Notes: generated by a model not told the origin, from the letters alone. Positions 26,959-36,235 are shown, counted from the stretch's first letter. The stretch is 64,000 bases of DNA from an uncultured Bacteroidales bacterium (GCA_944322815.1 CALUQB010000006.1:1-64000), one strand, 5' to 3'. Numbers and translations: made by a program.

Positions 26959-28407
26959 TCAGAAATTGAAATATCTCGCGGCGTTGTTGTATGAAATGTC
27001 TTTTACCACCTGATGGATGAATGCCATCTCACTCTTCGGCAGTTTGCCTTTCTCCAGGTCCTCACCTATCACGTTGCACAGGATTCTGCGGAAATACTCG
27101 TGACGAGGATATGACAGGAAACTGCGTGAGTCTGTCAGCATGCCTACGAATCTGGTGAACAGTCCCAGAGCCGACAGCGCATTCATCTGCTTGCGCATGC
27201 CGTCCTCCTGATCCAGAAACCACCAGCCTGAGCCAAGCTGCATTTTGCCAGGTACGGAGCCGTCATTGAAGGTGTAAGCCATGGTAGCCAGGACTTCATT
27301 GTCCTTAGGGTTCAGATTGTAGAGTATGGTCTTGGCGAGCTTGTCTTCCATGGCGAGCTTGTTGAGGAACTTGTGTCCTGCAGCCGCACACTGTACATCG
27401 TGTATGGCATCGTAGCCGGTATCAGGTCCGAGGATATTGTACATTCTGGTGTTGTTGTCCCTGATGGCTCCGATGTGGAACTGCTGTGCCCATCCTGTCT
27501 CCCAGTCCATTCTGGCGAAATCCAGAAGCATGGCACTCCTGAATTTCAGGATTTCCTTCTCAGTGAGGTCCTCGCCCCTGAGACCTTTCCTGAAGATGGC
27601 ATCTATCTCTTCCATCTCGAAATCCTCAGCATAGAATGTTTCCAGACCATGGTCTGACAGGCGGCATCCCATGGATTCGAAGAACTCATGTCTCTTCTTC
27701 AGGGCATCAAGCAGATCCTGATAGCCGGTGATCTGCACTCCGCTCACTTCGGCCAGCTTGCCGATATATCCGGCATATCCAGGTTTCTCGATGGCCATGG
27801 CCTTGTCAGGTCTCCATGCAGGCAGCACCTTTACGCCGAACGGATGCTCCGCTATATATTTATGGTATTCGAGAGAATCCACAGGATCATCGGTGGTGCA
27901 GACGACTTTCACATTGAACATCTTCATGAGCTCCTGGCCTCTGTATTCCGGTGACTGCAGCTTTTCAGTACAAGTGTCGTAAATCTGTCTGGCAGTCTGC
28001 GGATTAAGCAGATCATAGACTCCGAATACCCTGGCCAGCTCCAGGTGTGTCCAGTGGTAGAGAGGATTCCTCATTGTATAAGGTACGGTTTCCGCCCATT
28101 TTTCGAATTTTTCGTAGCTGCTTCTGTTGCCCGTGATGAATTCCTCCGGTACGCCGTTTCCCCTCATGGCTCTCCACTTGTAGTGGTCGCCTCCAAGCCA
28201 TACTTCCGTCAGGTCGTGGAACTGGTGGTTTTCCGCTATCATTTCCGGTACGAGATGGCAGTGATAGTCGATGATAGGCATCTTTTCGGCGCTTTCGTGA
28301 TACAGCTCCCTGGCATAGTCGTTGGTGAGCATGAAATCATCGTTGATGAACTTCCTGTCCATCAGCCCCTCGATGTTCTCTTTTACTTTTGAGAAAATTT
28401 TATCCAT
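26959..28407 (-). CDS. uxaC: Uronate isomerase (glucuronate/galacturonate isomerase)
   Basis: A 482-residue amidohydrolase-like enzyme converting D-galacturonate to D-tagaturonate and D-glucuronate to D-fructuronate in the cytoplasm. Family marks are MPIIDYHCHLVPEMIAEN (metal His-x-His), ARVFGV, VVCTTDDPVDSLEYH, HIGAIRDNN, and the C-terminal MLTDSRSFLSYPRHEYFRRILC. Full family length. It is divergent from uxaB-uxaA across a 244-base control region and provides the first step of the isomerase pathway for pectin monomers. Confidence 0.95.
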   Translation of the reverse strand: MDKIFSKVKENIEGLMDRKFINDDFMLTNDYARELYHESAEKMPIIDYHCHLVPEMIAENHQFHDLTEVWLGGDHYKWRAMRGNGVPEEFITGNRSSYEKFEKWAETVPYTMRNPLYHWTHLELARVFGVYDLLNPQTARQIYDTCTEKLQSPEYRGQELMKMFNVKVVCTTDDPVDSLEYHKYIAEHPFGVKVLPAWRPDKAMAIEKPGYAGYIGKLAEVSGVQITGYQDLLDALKKRHEFFESMGCRLSDHGLETFYAEDFEMEEIDAIFRKGLRGEDLTEKEILKFRSAMLLDFARMDWETGWAQQFHIGAIRDNNTRMYNILGPDTGYDAIHDVQCAAAGHKFLNKLAMEDKLAKTILYNLNPKDNEVLATMAYTFNDGSVPGKMQLGSGWWFLDQEDGMRKQMNALSALGLFTRFVGMLTDSRSFLSYPRHEYFRRILCNVIGEDLEKGKLPKSEMAFIHQVVKDISYNNAARYFNF

Positions 28408-28464
28408 TTCTTATCTTGATTATTGGTTATTCACGCTGTCTTTCTGTGCAAATATCGCCTGAAT

Positions 28465-28554
28465 CCGTGTCCCGTATTATTAAAATCTTTCAAATTTATA
28501 GCAATATTTGCCAAAACCATACAAATATAATAAAAAGCCCGTGAACGGACACGG
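28465..28554. promoter_or_regulatory. Divergent uxaC/uxaB control region with repeated CCGTGTCC
   Basis: CCGTGTCC occurs at 28465-28472 (plus) and 28547-28554 (minus). A minus-strand -7 box TATATTTG for uxaC lies at 28529-28522. The second CCGTGTCC lies between that box and the uxaB -7 box, so one site could influence both directions. The same octamer recurs before kduI at 31709-31716 (minus). A shared hexuronate regulator is an inference. Confidence 0.35.
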
Positions 28555-28562
28555 AAAAATGT

Positions 28563-28570
28563 TAATTTTG
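28563..28570 (+). promoter_or_regulatory. -7 box of the uxaB-uxaA operon
   Basis: TAATTTTG, 81 bases before the uxaB ATG. No typical -33 is seen; activator dependence is possible. Confidence 0.45.
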
Positions 28571-28651
28571 CTTCCGTCCGGCCGGGAACATACCGGCCCG
28601 GACGGATGCTGACCGGCAGATAATATTGAAACTGATAATATTGATTGCATT

Positions 28652-30094
28652 ATGGAAAGATTGAACAGAAAATCCGCATCTCAGGCAAAAAAATATCCTG
28701 AGAAAATCATCCAGTTCGGGGAAGGGAACTTCCTCAGGGCTTTCGTCGACTGGATCGTATGGAAAACGAACCAGGCTACCGACTTCAATGCAGGAGTCGT
28801 CGTAGTCCAGCCTATAGACAGAGGAATGGTGGACGTCCTCAACGAGCAGGACGGACTCTATCATCTGAATCTCCAGGGCATAGACAAGGGACAGGCCGTG
28901 GATTCCCTCGAAATGATAGACGTGATTTCCCGCGGCATAAATCCGTACAGGGATTTCGATGACTACATGGCTCTCGCCGAGAATCCTGAAATCCGTTTCG
29001 TCATCTCCAACACTACCGAGGCAGGCATAGCTTTCGATCCCTCATGCAAACTCGAAGACCGGCCGGCCTCTTCATATCCCGGAAAGCTTACGCAGCTCCT
29101 GTACAGGAGATACAGGCATTTCAACGGCGACAAATCGAAAGGTCTCATCATCTTTCCGTGCGAACTTATTTTCCTGAACGGAAAGGAATTGAAGAAATGC
29201 ATACGCCAGTACATCGAACTCTGGAATCTGGGTGAAGATTTCAGTGACTGGTTCGAAACCGCTTGCGGCGTATACTGCACTCTGGTGGACAGAATAGTTC
29301 CGGGCTATCCGAAAGACAACATCGCCGAACTTCTCGACCGTGCAGGCTACGAAGACAGGCTGGTGGTGAAAGCCGAGATCTTCCATCTCTGGGTCATCGA
29401 GGCGCCGAAGGAAATTGCAATGGAATTCCCTGCCGACCAGGCCGGGCTGAATGTCCTTTTCGTTCCGAGCGAAGCCCCATATCACGAGCGTAAGGTCACC
29501 CTCCTGAACGGACCTCATACCGTGCTGTCACCTGTCGGCTATCTGTCAGGACTGGACACGGTCAGGGAATGCGTGGAAGATCCGCTCATCGGAAAGTTCG
29601 TCAGGAAAGTCATGTATGAAGAACTTATCGAGACCCTCGACCTGCCTATGGAAGAACTCAGACAGTTCGCCGATGCAGTCATCGAGCGCTTCGTGAACCC
29701 GTACGTGAAACATTTCGTGACCAGCATCATGCTCAATTCGTTCCCTAAATACAAGACCAGGGATCTGCCGGGACTCAAGACTTATCTGAAACGCAAGGGG
29801 ACACTTCCTCAGGGGCTGGTACTCGGTCTCGCCGGTATCATCACATATTATAAGGGCGGAAAACGCGGCGACGTCGATATCGTTCCTGCGGATGATGCAG
29901 CCATCATAGCTCTTCTGAAAGACCTGTGGTCAACAGGCGATGTGGCCAAGGTGGCGGAAGGTGTCCTCGGCGCAGGATTCATCTGGGGTGAAGACCTGAA
30001 TGCCATACCTGGCCTTACCGAGGCGCTTACGGACAAGCTTGCCTTGATCCAGGCAGAGGGAATGCGCAAGGCTGTCGAATCGGTAGTTCTCTAG
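28652..30094 (+). CDS. uxaB: Tagaturonate reductase (altronate oxidoreductase)
   Basis: NAD(H)-dependent enzyme of 480 residues that reduces tagaturonate to altronate, the second step of galacturonate catabolism. It belongs to the mannitol dehydrogenase/polyol long-chain dehydrogenase family. Visible are the N-terminal IIQFGEGNFLRAFVDWIV, FVISNTTEAGIAFD, the catalytic-region motif KVTLLNGPHTVLSPVGYLSG with the lysine upstream, and SIMLNSFPKYKTRDLPGLKTYL. UxaB is preferred to fructuronate reductase (UxuB) because the gene abuts uxaA, three bases downstream. Confidence 0.92.
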   Translation: MERLNRKSASQAKKYPEKIIQFGEGNFLRAFVDWIVWKTNQATDFNAGVVVVQPIDRGMVDVLNEQDGLYHLNLQGIDKGQAVDSLEMIDVISRGINPYRDFDDYMALAENPEIRFVISNTTEAGIAFDPSCKLEDRPASSYPGKLTQLLYRRYRHFNGDKSKGLIIFPCELIFLNGKELKKCIRQYIELWNLGEDFSDWFETACGVYCTLVDRIVPGYPKDNIAELLDRAGYEDRLVVKAEIFHLWVIEAPKEIAMEFPADQAGLNVLFVPSEAPYHERKVTLLNGPHTVLSPVGYLSGLDTVRECVEDPLIGKFVRKVMYEELIETLDLPMEELRQFADAVIERFVNPYVKHFVTSIMLNSFPKYKTRDLPGLKTYLKRKGTLPQGLVLGLAGIITYYKGGKRGDVDIVPADDAAIIALLKDLWSTGDVAKVAEGVLGAGFIWGEDLNAIPGLTEALTDKLALIQAEGMRKAVESVVL

Positions 30095-30097
30095 CCT

Positions 30098-31591
30098 ATG
30101 GCCACTGTTCTGAAAATAAATCAGGCGGACAACGTCGCCGTAGCTGTCACGAATGTGGCGGCCGGCGATGTCTGTCATGTGGACGGACGGCAGATAAAGG
30201 CCGTCTCCGACATACCTGCAGGCCATAAGATGGCTCTGAAGAACCTCCGGAAAGGCGAAAATGTCATCAAATACGGCTATCCGATAGGACACCTGCTGGA
30301 AGATGTGCAGGAAGGAGGCCTCATCGACCACAGGATTCTCAAAACCAATCTGGAAGGAGTCCTCGAATACAAGTACAGTCCCATACCGGCGTGCGTGGAG
30401 AAATCGGATGTCAGGGCCACTTTCAAGGGGTATCGCAGGTCCGACGGCCAGGTCGGCGTACGGAACGAACTCTGGGTGCTGCCGACTGTGGGATGCGTGA
30501 ACGGGGTGGCGGAAGCCATTGTGAGAAATTTCAGCCGTGATATGGGGAACTGGCCGGCTGTCGAGCGGGTAGTGGCATTCCCTCACAACTATGGCTGTTC
30601 GCAGCTCGGTGACGACCATGAAAATACCAGAAAGATACTGGCAGACATCGTTCATCATCCGAACGCCGCAGGCGTGCTGGTCGTGGCCCTCGGATGTGAG
30701 AACAACCAGCTTCAGGCTTTCAGGGAACTGGTCGGCCCTGTGGATGAAACACGTGTCAGGTTCATGGAATGCCAGAAGGTGGAGGGCGATGAAGTCAGTT
30801 TCGGGGTATCGCTCCTGAAAGAGATAGCGGAGGCCTGTGCTGATGACAGACGCGAGGATATTCCCGCATCGGAACTTCGGATAGGACTGAAATGCGGCGG
30901 CTCGGACGGATTCTCCGGCATCACCGCAAACCCTCTTCTCGGCAGGTTCTCCGACTGGATCGTCTCCCGGAACGGCACCACAGTCCTCACGGAAGTCCCT
31001 GAAATGTTCGGCGCCGAAACCATTCTGATGGCACGCTGTGCCAATGAGGAAGTCTTCGGCAAGACTGTCCGTCTCATCAACGATTTCAAGGAATATTTCA
31101 TTTCCAACCATCAGCCTGTCTACGAGAATCCTTCTCCGGGAAACAAGGCCGGCGGTATTTCGACTCTGGAAGAAAAATCTCTGGGGTGTACCCAGAAGTC
31201 CGGCACATCGGCTGTGACGGATGTCCTCAAGTACGGTGAAAGGCTCAGGACCAGGGGCCTCAATCTCCTGAGTGCCCCCGGCAATGACCTGGTGGCGGCT
31301 ACGGCTCTGGCGGCTTCCGGCTGTCAGATAGTCCTTTTCACTACCGGCAGGGGTACTCCTTTCGGCACTTTCGTCCCTACCGCGAAAATTTCCACGAACA
31401 GCCGGATAGCTTCGATGAAGCCGGGCTGGATAGATTTCAATGCAGGTACGATTCTCGACGGAAGACCCGTGACCTCGGTGGATGACGAATTCATAGATTT
31501 CGTGCTTTCCGTAGCGTCGGGCGAAAAAACATGCAACGAAAAGTCCGCATATTCAGAGATAGCCATATTCAAGACAGGGGTGACTCTGTAG
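30098..31591 (+). CDS. uxaA: Altronate dehydratase
   Basis: A 497-residue enzyme converting D-altronate to 2-keto-3-deoxygluconate (KDG). An N-terminal SAF domain (about residues 1-90) precedes the UxaA catalytic region with RSDGQVGVRNELWVLPTVGCVNG, FPHNYGCSQLGDDHENT, LGCENNQL, GLKCGGSDGFSGITANP and KSGTSAV. The conserved cysteines fit the family's metal (Fe/Mn) requirement. Co-transcribed with uxaB and followed by a hairpin terminator. Confidence 0.94.
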   Translation: MATVLKINQADNVAVAVTNVAAGDVCHVDGRQIKAVSDIPAGHKMALKNLRKGENVIKYGYPIGHLLEDVQEGGLIDHRILKTNLEGVLEYKYSPIPACVEKSDVRATFKGYRRSDGQVGVRNELWVLPTVGCVNGVAEAIVRNFSRDMGNWPAVERVVAFPHNYGCSQLGDDHENTRKILADIVHHPNAAGVLVVALGCENNQLQAFRELVGPVDETRVRFMECQKVEGDEVSFGVSLLKEIAEACADDRREDIPASELRIGLKCGGSDGFSGITANPLLGRFSDWIVSRNGTTVLTEVPEMFGAETILMARCANEEVFGKTVRLINDFKEYFISNHQPVYENPSPGNKAGGISTLEEKSLGCTQKSGTSAVTDVLKYGERLRTRGLNLLSAPGNDLVAATALAASGCQIVLFTTGRGTPFGTFVPTAKISTNSRIASMKPGWIDFNAGTILDGRPVTSVDDEFIDFVLSVASGEKTCNEKSAYSEIAIFKTGVTL

Positions 31592-31610
31592 GTCGTGCAC
31601 GGGAACGGAA

Positions 31611-31640
31611 AAGCAAGTTTTTTGAAAAACTTGCTTGATT
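31611..31640 (+). terminator. Terminator after uxaA
   Basis: AAGCAAGTTTTT (31611-31622) pairs with AAAAACTTGCTT (31625-31636) around a two-base centre, then GATTTT. It separates uxaBA from kduI. Confidence 0.75.
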
Positions 31641-31664
31641 TTCAGATTAAAATTACTATTTTTG
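31635..31664 (+). promoter_or_regulatory. Promoter of the kduI-kduD operon
   Basis: TTG at 31635-31637, 19-base spacer, TATTTTTG at 31657-31664. Predicted leader of about 110 bases before kduI, containing a CCGTGTCC site (minus, 31709-31716). Confidence 0.55.
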
Positions 31665-31699
31665 GATGATTTAAAAGAATCTCCGGAAATAGTAATTTT
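31649..31699. repeat. Perfect 13-bp inverted repeat over the kduI promoter
   Basis: AAAATTACTATTT (31649-31661) and AAATAGTAATTTT (31687-31699) are perfect reverse complements with 25 bases between. The left arm covers most of the -7 box; the right arm runs into a stretch of T's. It may be an operator or a backup terminator for read-through from uxaA. Confidence 0.55.
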
Positions 31700-31781
31700 T
31701 TTGTCCGGGGACACGGGACGCTGTCTTGGAAATTTTTCCGGCAGCTTTCGGACCTGTCTGAACTAATTAAACGTTAAAGTC

Positions 31782-32624
31782 ATGAAAATAAACAGTGAAG
31801 TAAGGTATGCGGCCCATCCGCAGGATGTCAAACATTATGATACGGCGCAGCTCAGAAAGAATTATCTCATGGAGACAGTCTTCTCTGCCGACGAAATCAA
31901 TATCGTGTACACCATGCACGACAGGATGATAGCCGGCGGTGCCATGCCGGTAAAGGAAGTCCTGGAACTCAAGCCTATCGATATCCTCCGTTCCGAATAT
32001 TTTCTTGAAAGAAGGGAAATCGGTATTTTCAACGTAGGCGGAAAAGGTATCGTCAAGGCAGGCGACCAGACTTATACTCTCGAATACAAGGAAGCCCTGT
32101 ACCTGGGAAGGGGTGCAAGAAAGGTCACTTTCGAAAGTGCGGACCCTGCAAATCCTGCCAAATTCTATTTCTGCTCGTCTACTGCACATGCTGCATATCC
32201 TGACCATCTTACTACCCGTGCGGAAGCTGTTCACATGGAGCTCGGTTCTCTCGAGGAAAGCAATCACCGTGTGATAAACAGGATGCTCGTGAAGGAAGTG
32301 GTCCCTACATGCCAGCTCCAGATGGGTATGACTGAACTCAAGCCTGGAAGTACATGGAATACCATGCCGGCCCATACGCACAACCGCCGTATGGAAGTGT
32401 ATTTCTATTTCGAGATTCCTGACGACCAGGCAGTATGCCATTTCATGGGCGAGCCTCAGGAGACCAGACATATCTGGATGAAAAACGAACAGGCCGTCAT
32501 CTCTCCGGAGTGGAGCATTCATTCCGCCTGCGCTACAAAGAACTATACGTTCATCTGGGCTATGTGCGGAGAAAACCTCGACTATGGCGATATGGACGGG
32601 TGCAACACGACAGATCTCAAATAA
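31782..32624 (+). CDS. kduI: 5-keto-4-deoxyuronate isomerase
   Basis: Cupin enzyme of 280 residues that isomerises 5-keto-4-deoxyuronate, released from unsaturated pectin oligomers, to 2,5-diketo-3-deoxygluconate. The zinc ligands match E. coli KduI with a +2 offset: His198, His200 (PAHTHNRR), Glu205 and His247. Full length. It is transcribed with kduD (56 bases downstream) and links the pectate lyases of the locus at 45-50 kb to KDG. Confidence 0.95.
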   Translation: MKINSEVRYAAHPQDVKHYDTAQLRKNYLMETVFSADEINIVYTMHDRMIAGGAMPVKEVLELKPIDILRSEYFLERREIGIFNVGGKGIVKAGDQTYTLEYKEALYLGRGARKVTFESADPANPAKFYFCSSTAHAAYPDHLTTRAEAVHMELGSLEESNHRVINRMLVKEVVPTCQLQMGMTELKPGSTWNTMPAHTHNRRMEVYFYFEIPDDQAVCHFMGEPQETRHIWMKNEQAVISPEWSIHSACATKNYTFIWAMCGENLDYGDMDGCNTTDLK

Positions 32625-32680
32625 GGCCAGTCATATCGGTTTGCCTATCATATTAACACTACTTAATAAAACTAAAATTT

Positions 32681-33475
32681 ATGGTTAATTTTTCACTCGA
32701 AGGTAAGGTGGCGCTCGTAACAGGCGCATCTTACGGAATCGGATTCGCCTTGGCTACCGCGTTTGCCGAGGCCGGAGCAAAAATTGCTTTCAACGACATC
32801 AAGCAGGAGCTCGTGGACAAGGGCATTGCTTCTTATAAAGAGAAAGGCATCGATGCAAAGGGTTATGTATGTGACGTGACCAAGGAAGATCAGGTGCAGG
32901 AACTCGTAGCGAAGATCGAGAAGGACCTCGGTCCTATCAACATCCTCGTGAACAATGCAGGTATCATCAAACGTATCCCTATGATCGAGATGAAGGCCGA
33001 GGAGTTCCGTCAGGTCATCGATATCGACCTCAACGGTCCGTTCATCGTTTCCAAGGCTGTCATTCCTTCCATGATCAAGAACGGCGGCGGAAAGATCATC
33101 AACATCTGCTCAATGATGTCAGAACTTGGCCGTGAGACTGTTTCTGCATACGCTGCAGCCAAGGGCGGTCTGAAGATGCTGACCAGGAACATCGCTTCTG
33201 AGTACGGCGAGTACAACATCCAGTGCAACGGTATCGGGCCGGGCTATATCGCCACTCCTCAGACAGCTCCTCTGCGTGAGCGCCAGCCGGACGGCTCACG
33301 TCATCCGTTCGATGCATTCATCGTGGCCAAGACTCCTGCCGCACGCTGGGGAAATGCGGAAGACCTCCAGGGACCTGCAGTGTTCCTCGCTTCTTCGGCA
33401 TCTGACTTCGTGAACGGACATATCCTCTATGTCGACGGCGGTATCCTCGCTTATATCGGAAAACAGCCTCAGTAA
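32681..33475 (+). CDS. kduD: KduD-type short-chain dehydrogenase
   Basis: A 264-residue Rossmann-fold SDR. The cofactor motif is TGASYGIG, followed by NNAG, the catalytic Ser in ICSMMSELG and YAAAK. It most likely reduces 2,5-diketo-3-deoxygluconate to KDG, as judged by its place next to kduI. Bacteroidota homologues are frequently labelled gluconate 5-dehydrogenase, which is the main alternative. The TAA stop overlaps the ATG of the DUF4861 gene by one base (TAATG), indicating translational coupling. Confidence 0.88.
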   Translation: MVNFSLEGKVALVTGASYGIGFALATAFAEAGAKIAFNDIKQELVDKGIASYKEKGIDAKGYVCDVTKEDQVQELVAKIEKDLGPINILVNNAGIIKRIPMIEMKAEEFRQVIDIDLNGPFIVSKAVIPSMIKNGGGKIINICSMMSELGRETVSAYAAAKGGLKMLTRNIASEYGEYNIQCNGIGPGYIATPQTAPLRERQPDGSRHPFDAFIVAKTPAARWGNAEDLQGPAVFLASSASDFVNGHILYVDGGILAYIGKQPQ

Positions 33476-34608
33476 TGGATATGAAACGGATATTTACTAT
33501 TGCAGCTGCCTCAGTGGCAGCTGCTCTCATGATTTCCTGTGGCCCGCAGGACATGAAGGTGTCTGTCAGCAATACGTCTGAAATGGACCGTACTGCCGAG
33601 ACTGTCGAGCTTGACTTCGGGAACATCGTGGCTTCGCATCCTGAGATAACTGCAGAAAACGTGGTGATCACTGATGCTGCCGGTGTCCAGATCCCATCCC
33701 AGGTCTATACTGAAGACTATGGCATGGTGAAACTCATATTCCAGGCAGACGTCCCTGCAGGACAGACAGTGGAATATACTGTCAAGGCAGGTGAGCGCGA
33801 GGCGTATGACACTCTCGTATTCAGCCGCTATGTCCCTGAAAGACTGGATGACTATGCTTATGAGAACAACCGTATAGCAGGCCGTGTGTATGGTCCGGCA
33901 CTGTCGGATCCGCGTACTCTCGGTCCCGACATCTGGCTCAAGAGGGTGGAGTCTCTGGTCGTAGACAAGAGATACGAGCTTAATGACTATCATCATGACC
34001 ATGGCGATGGTATGGACTGCTACAAGGTGGCCAATACCCTCGGCGGCGGCGCCCTGGCACCATACGAGGACGAAAAGATCGTGCTTGGTGACAATTACGA
34101 GACATACAACCGTATCTGCAACGGTCCTATCCGTACCAAGGTGGTGTTCACATACAAGCCGTTCAAGGCTGACGGAAACACCGTGACGCTCAAAAGGGAG
34201 CTGACAGTGGATGCGAACACGAATTTCATCAAGATTTCAAACTGGTTCAACGCTCCTGTCGAGGAACTTCCGGTGGTTCTCGGAGCTGTCCTTCATGATG
34301 TCATAGACAGGGAAGACGGTGATCACTACATCGCTTTCACTGAAAAGGCTTCTGACAGCGCCGATCCTGAAGCTGACGGAAATATTTCCGTAGGTCTCGT
34401 CGTGGATGCAGCCGAGGATGCGGTAGAGGTCGGTACCATGGACGGACATGCAGTACTCAAATATACTGTCACTCCAGGAAAGCGTGCCGATGTCTGGACA
34501 GGTTCAGGCTGGAGCAAGGGAGGCATCGAGTCTCCCGAGGCATGGAACAAGATCGTAAAGGATTTTGCCTATGCACAGGCTCATCCGCTTGAGGTGACCG
34601 TGAAATGA
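33475..34608 (+). CDS. DUF4861-family lipoprotein
   Basis: A 377-residue protein with a lipoprotein signal (ALMISCGPQ, Cys near residue 22), so periplasmic or surface anchored. The body has the DUF4861 features: RIAGRVYGPAL, DYHHDHGDGMDCYKVANTLGGGALAPYEDEKI-type core, and TGSGWSKGG near the end. The His-rich YHHDHGDG could bind metal or act in catalysis, but no activity is assigned. Coupling to kduD suggests a role in uronate handling. A fragment of a second copy lies at 37319-37425. Confidence 0.85.
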   Translation: MDMKRIFTIAAASVAAALMISCGPQDMKVSVSNTSEMDRTAETVELDFGNIVASHPEITAENVVITDAAGVQIPSQVYTEDYGMVKLIFQADVPAGQTVEYTVKAGEREAYDTLVFSRYVPERLDDYAYENNRIAGRVYGPALSDPRTLGPDIWLKRVESLVVDKRYELNDYHHDHGDGMDCYKVANTLGGGALAPYEDEKIVLGDNYETYNRICNGPIRTKVVFTYKPFKADGNTVTLKRELTVDANTNFIKISNWFNAPVEELPVVLGAVLHDVIDREDGDHYIAFTEKASDSADPEADGNISVGLVVDAAEDAVEVGTMDGHAVLKYTVTPGKRADVWTGSGWSKGGIESPEAWNKIVKDFAYAQAHPLEVTVK

Positions 34609-34640
34609 TGAATCAGGAACTATACCTTTATCATATTGAC

Positions 34641-34678
34641 GGAGGGACAGGCCGTGAGGTTTGCTCCCTCTTTTTTTG
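34641..34678 (+). terminator. Terminator after the DUF4861 gene
   Basis: GAGGGA (34642-34647) pairs with TCCCTC (34665-34670), followed by seven T's. The same hairpin, with the same flanks, recurs at 37378-37412. Confidence 0.7.
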
Positions 34679-34716
34679 CGGGCATGATTTTTTATAATGC
34701 GTATCCGGAATAATAC

Positions 34717-34805
34717 CTCTTGTTATCGTTCCGACCGGAGGGCGAAGCCCGGAGTGAAGGAATCTGCATGGTTTTATTGCAGATCTCTCGACTGCGAGAT
34801 GAGAT
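34717..34805. repeat. Intergenic palindromic repeat element, degenerate
   Basis: The stretch from about 34717 carries nested pairings such as ATCTGCAT/TTGCAGAT and TCTCG/CGAGA. It resembles a class of short intergenic repeats found dispersed in Bacteroidota genomes. No reading frame is supported here. Confidence 0.4.
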
Positions 34806-34860
34806 GACTCTATTGTAGACTCTATTGTAGACTCTATTGTAGACTCTATTGTAGACTCTA
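34806..34860. repeat. 12-bp tandem repeat (minisatellite), 4.6 copies
   Basis: The unit GACTCTATTGTA starts at 34806, 34818, 34830 and 34842 with no mismatches, then a partial GACTCTA at 34854-34860. Another GACTCTAT follows after CGT and abuts the insertion sequence. A 12-base unit keeps frame; the minus strand would read Arg-Val-Tyr-Asn repeatedly, but that frame lacks other gene signs. Confidence 0.9.
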
Positions 34861-34916
34861 CGTGACTCTATCACGGCTCTTTCATTTAGGATAGCCGAAA
34901 GGCTATAGAACCCCTT

Positions 34917-34947
34917 ACCCGGTTCTACTGAGAGCCGGGTATTTTTT
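34917..34947 (+). terminator. Hairpin terminator just inside the IS left end
   Basis: ACCCGG (34917-34922) pairs with CCGGGT (34935-34940), followed by ATTTTTTTG. It faces transcripts coming from the DUF4861 side, as protective terminators in IS ends often do. Confidence 0.6.
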
Positions 34948-34995
34948 TGTGTTGTTTATAAGTTAATTATCTTCCTGTCAAAATTCTGTTTTTTT

Positions 34996-36235
34996 TCATT
35001 TTTGGTACAAGAACCGGATAAGTTTCGTGAAGTTCGCCGAAACGTGCCTCATAATCTCAGCCATTCCTTTTCTTCTGTCAGCCCTCTTCTTGCGCAGTCT
35101 TTTCCAGATGGAGAATATTGAGTGGACGATTCTGTGTGGATCGTGTCGAGATTTCGAGCTGCTCTGCCTGAGCGGCGCTTGATCCGGTCCTGCTGCAGAT
35201 TGACGTCCAGCCCCCAGTGCATGCTTTCTATAGACCAGTGCGTGCGCACGACAGCACCCAGCATCGGCGTGTCCGCAGCCAGACTTGTCACATACAGCCG
35301 TTTCTCGGTGGAGCGCACCCCCGTAGACTTGAAGACCGTGTCGGATTCATATTCCACGACAGTCATGCCGCCACCCCATTTCTCCCTGTCCGCTATCATG
35401 CCCAGACCGTCATGGATGCGGTATGTGCGTGTCTCGATTCGTCCATGCCCTTGTTCCGCGCCTTCCGTGTATGAATGCAGCGGCTTGCGCGTCTTGATCC
35501 TGTCTTCTATCTCGTAGCGCAGCGAGCGCTGGTTTGCCTTGAGCTCTATAAGGAAATCCCCTCCGTTCTTTCTGATCTTGTCGATGATGTCCTTCTGCAT
35601 GGACATGGCATCGGCTGTGATTACCTTTCCTGCCACGTCTATCCTGTCAATGAGCCTGGGCAGTGCCTTTATCTCGTTGCTCTTTTCATGACAAGCCTCG
35701 GTAGCCAGCGTGATGCCGATGGAAGGTGAATACGCCGAGACGATGTCCGGGTTGCTTCCGCTCGCCAGCACGGTGCCGCGCAGTGCCTTGCCGTCAACGC
35801 AGATTATCTCCATACCGGATTTGTCCTTGAGCAGTCTGGAATGGTATGTATGAGCAAACTCCCGCATCCTCTCGGCCATAGACAGTTCGTCTATCCCCTG
35901 CTCGATACGGCACAGCGTCGCCTCCGACGGCACTCCGTTTCGGAGCATGCCCATTTTACGGAATTTGTTCAGGTTGTGCCTGCCGAATTCTATTATTTCG
36001 GAACGCACGACATTTCCCGAAGCGCGCCGAGTATCATCAGCATTATGATATCCGCCAGACGGTGGCGGATGTTCCCTTTGTTCGACCTGCGGAAATCAGG
36101 AACGGAAGTGGCGAAGTTTATCAGTTCTTCCAGAATGCTGCCACGGAATTCAGATTTATTTTGTAATTTTGAAGTCCAGGTGGGCACATATGCACCGGAC
36201 GGACATACTTGGTCGAGTGACTCTGTTTTTCGCAT
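34996..36235 (-). pseudogene. ISAs1-family transposase, two frameshifts
   Basis: The N-terminal part (36235 to about 36000) reads VPDFRRSNKGNIRHRLADIIMLMILGALREMSC and then leaves frame. A second frame continues with RSEIIEFGRHNLNKF and carries the DDE-type residues in ICVDGKALRGT, ITADAMSMQKD and HWSIESMHWGLDV. Near 35135 a two-base CA difference shifts the frame again; the restored frame reads HRIVHSIFSIWKRLRKKRADRR and would stop at 34996. All three catalytic acidic residues are kept, so the decay is recent or the shifts are sequencing errors. Programmed frameshifting is unlikely because there are two shifts and no slippery run was seen. Confidence 0.82.

Noticed and set aside
29930..31111. 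393-codon minus-strand frame over uxaB/uxaA
   Set aside because: Antisense shadow of two clearly conserved enzymes.
34806..34860. Possible CRISPR array
   Set aside because: The repeats are 12 bp and contiguous, with no spacers; no cas genes nearby.
34692..34874. Minus-strand 60-codon frame with Arg-Val-Tyr-Asn repeats
   Set aside because: Arises from the 12-bp minisatellite; it crosses the IS boundary and an intergenic repeat and has no promoter, so no gene is called.
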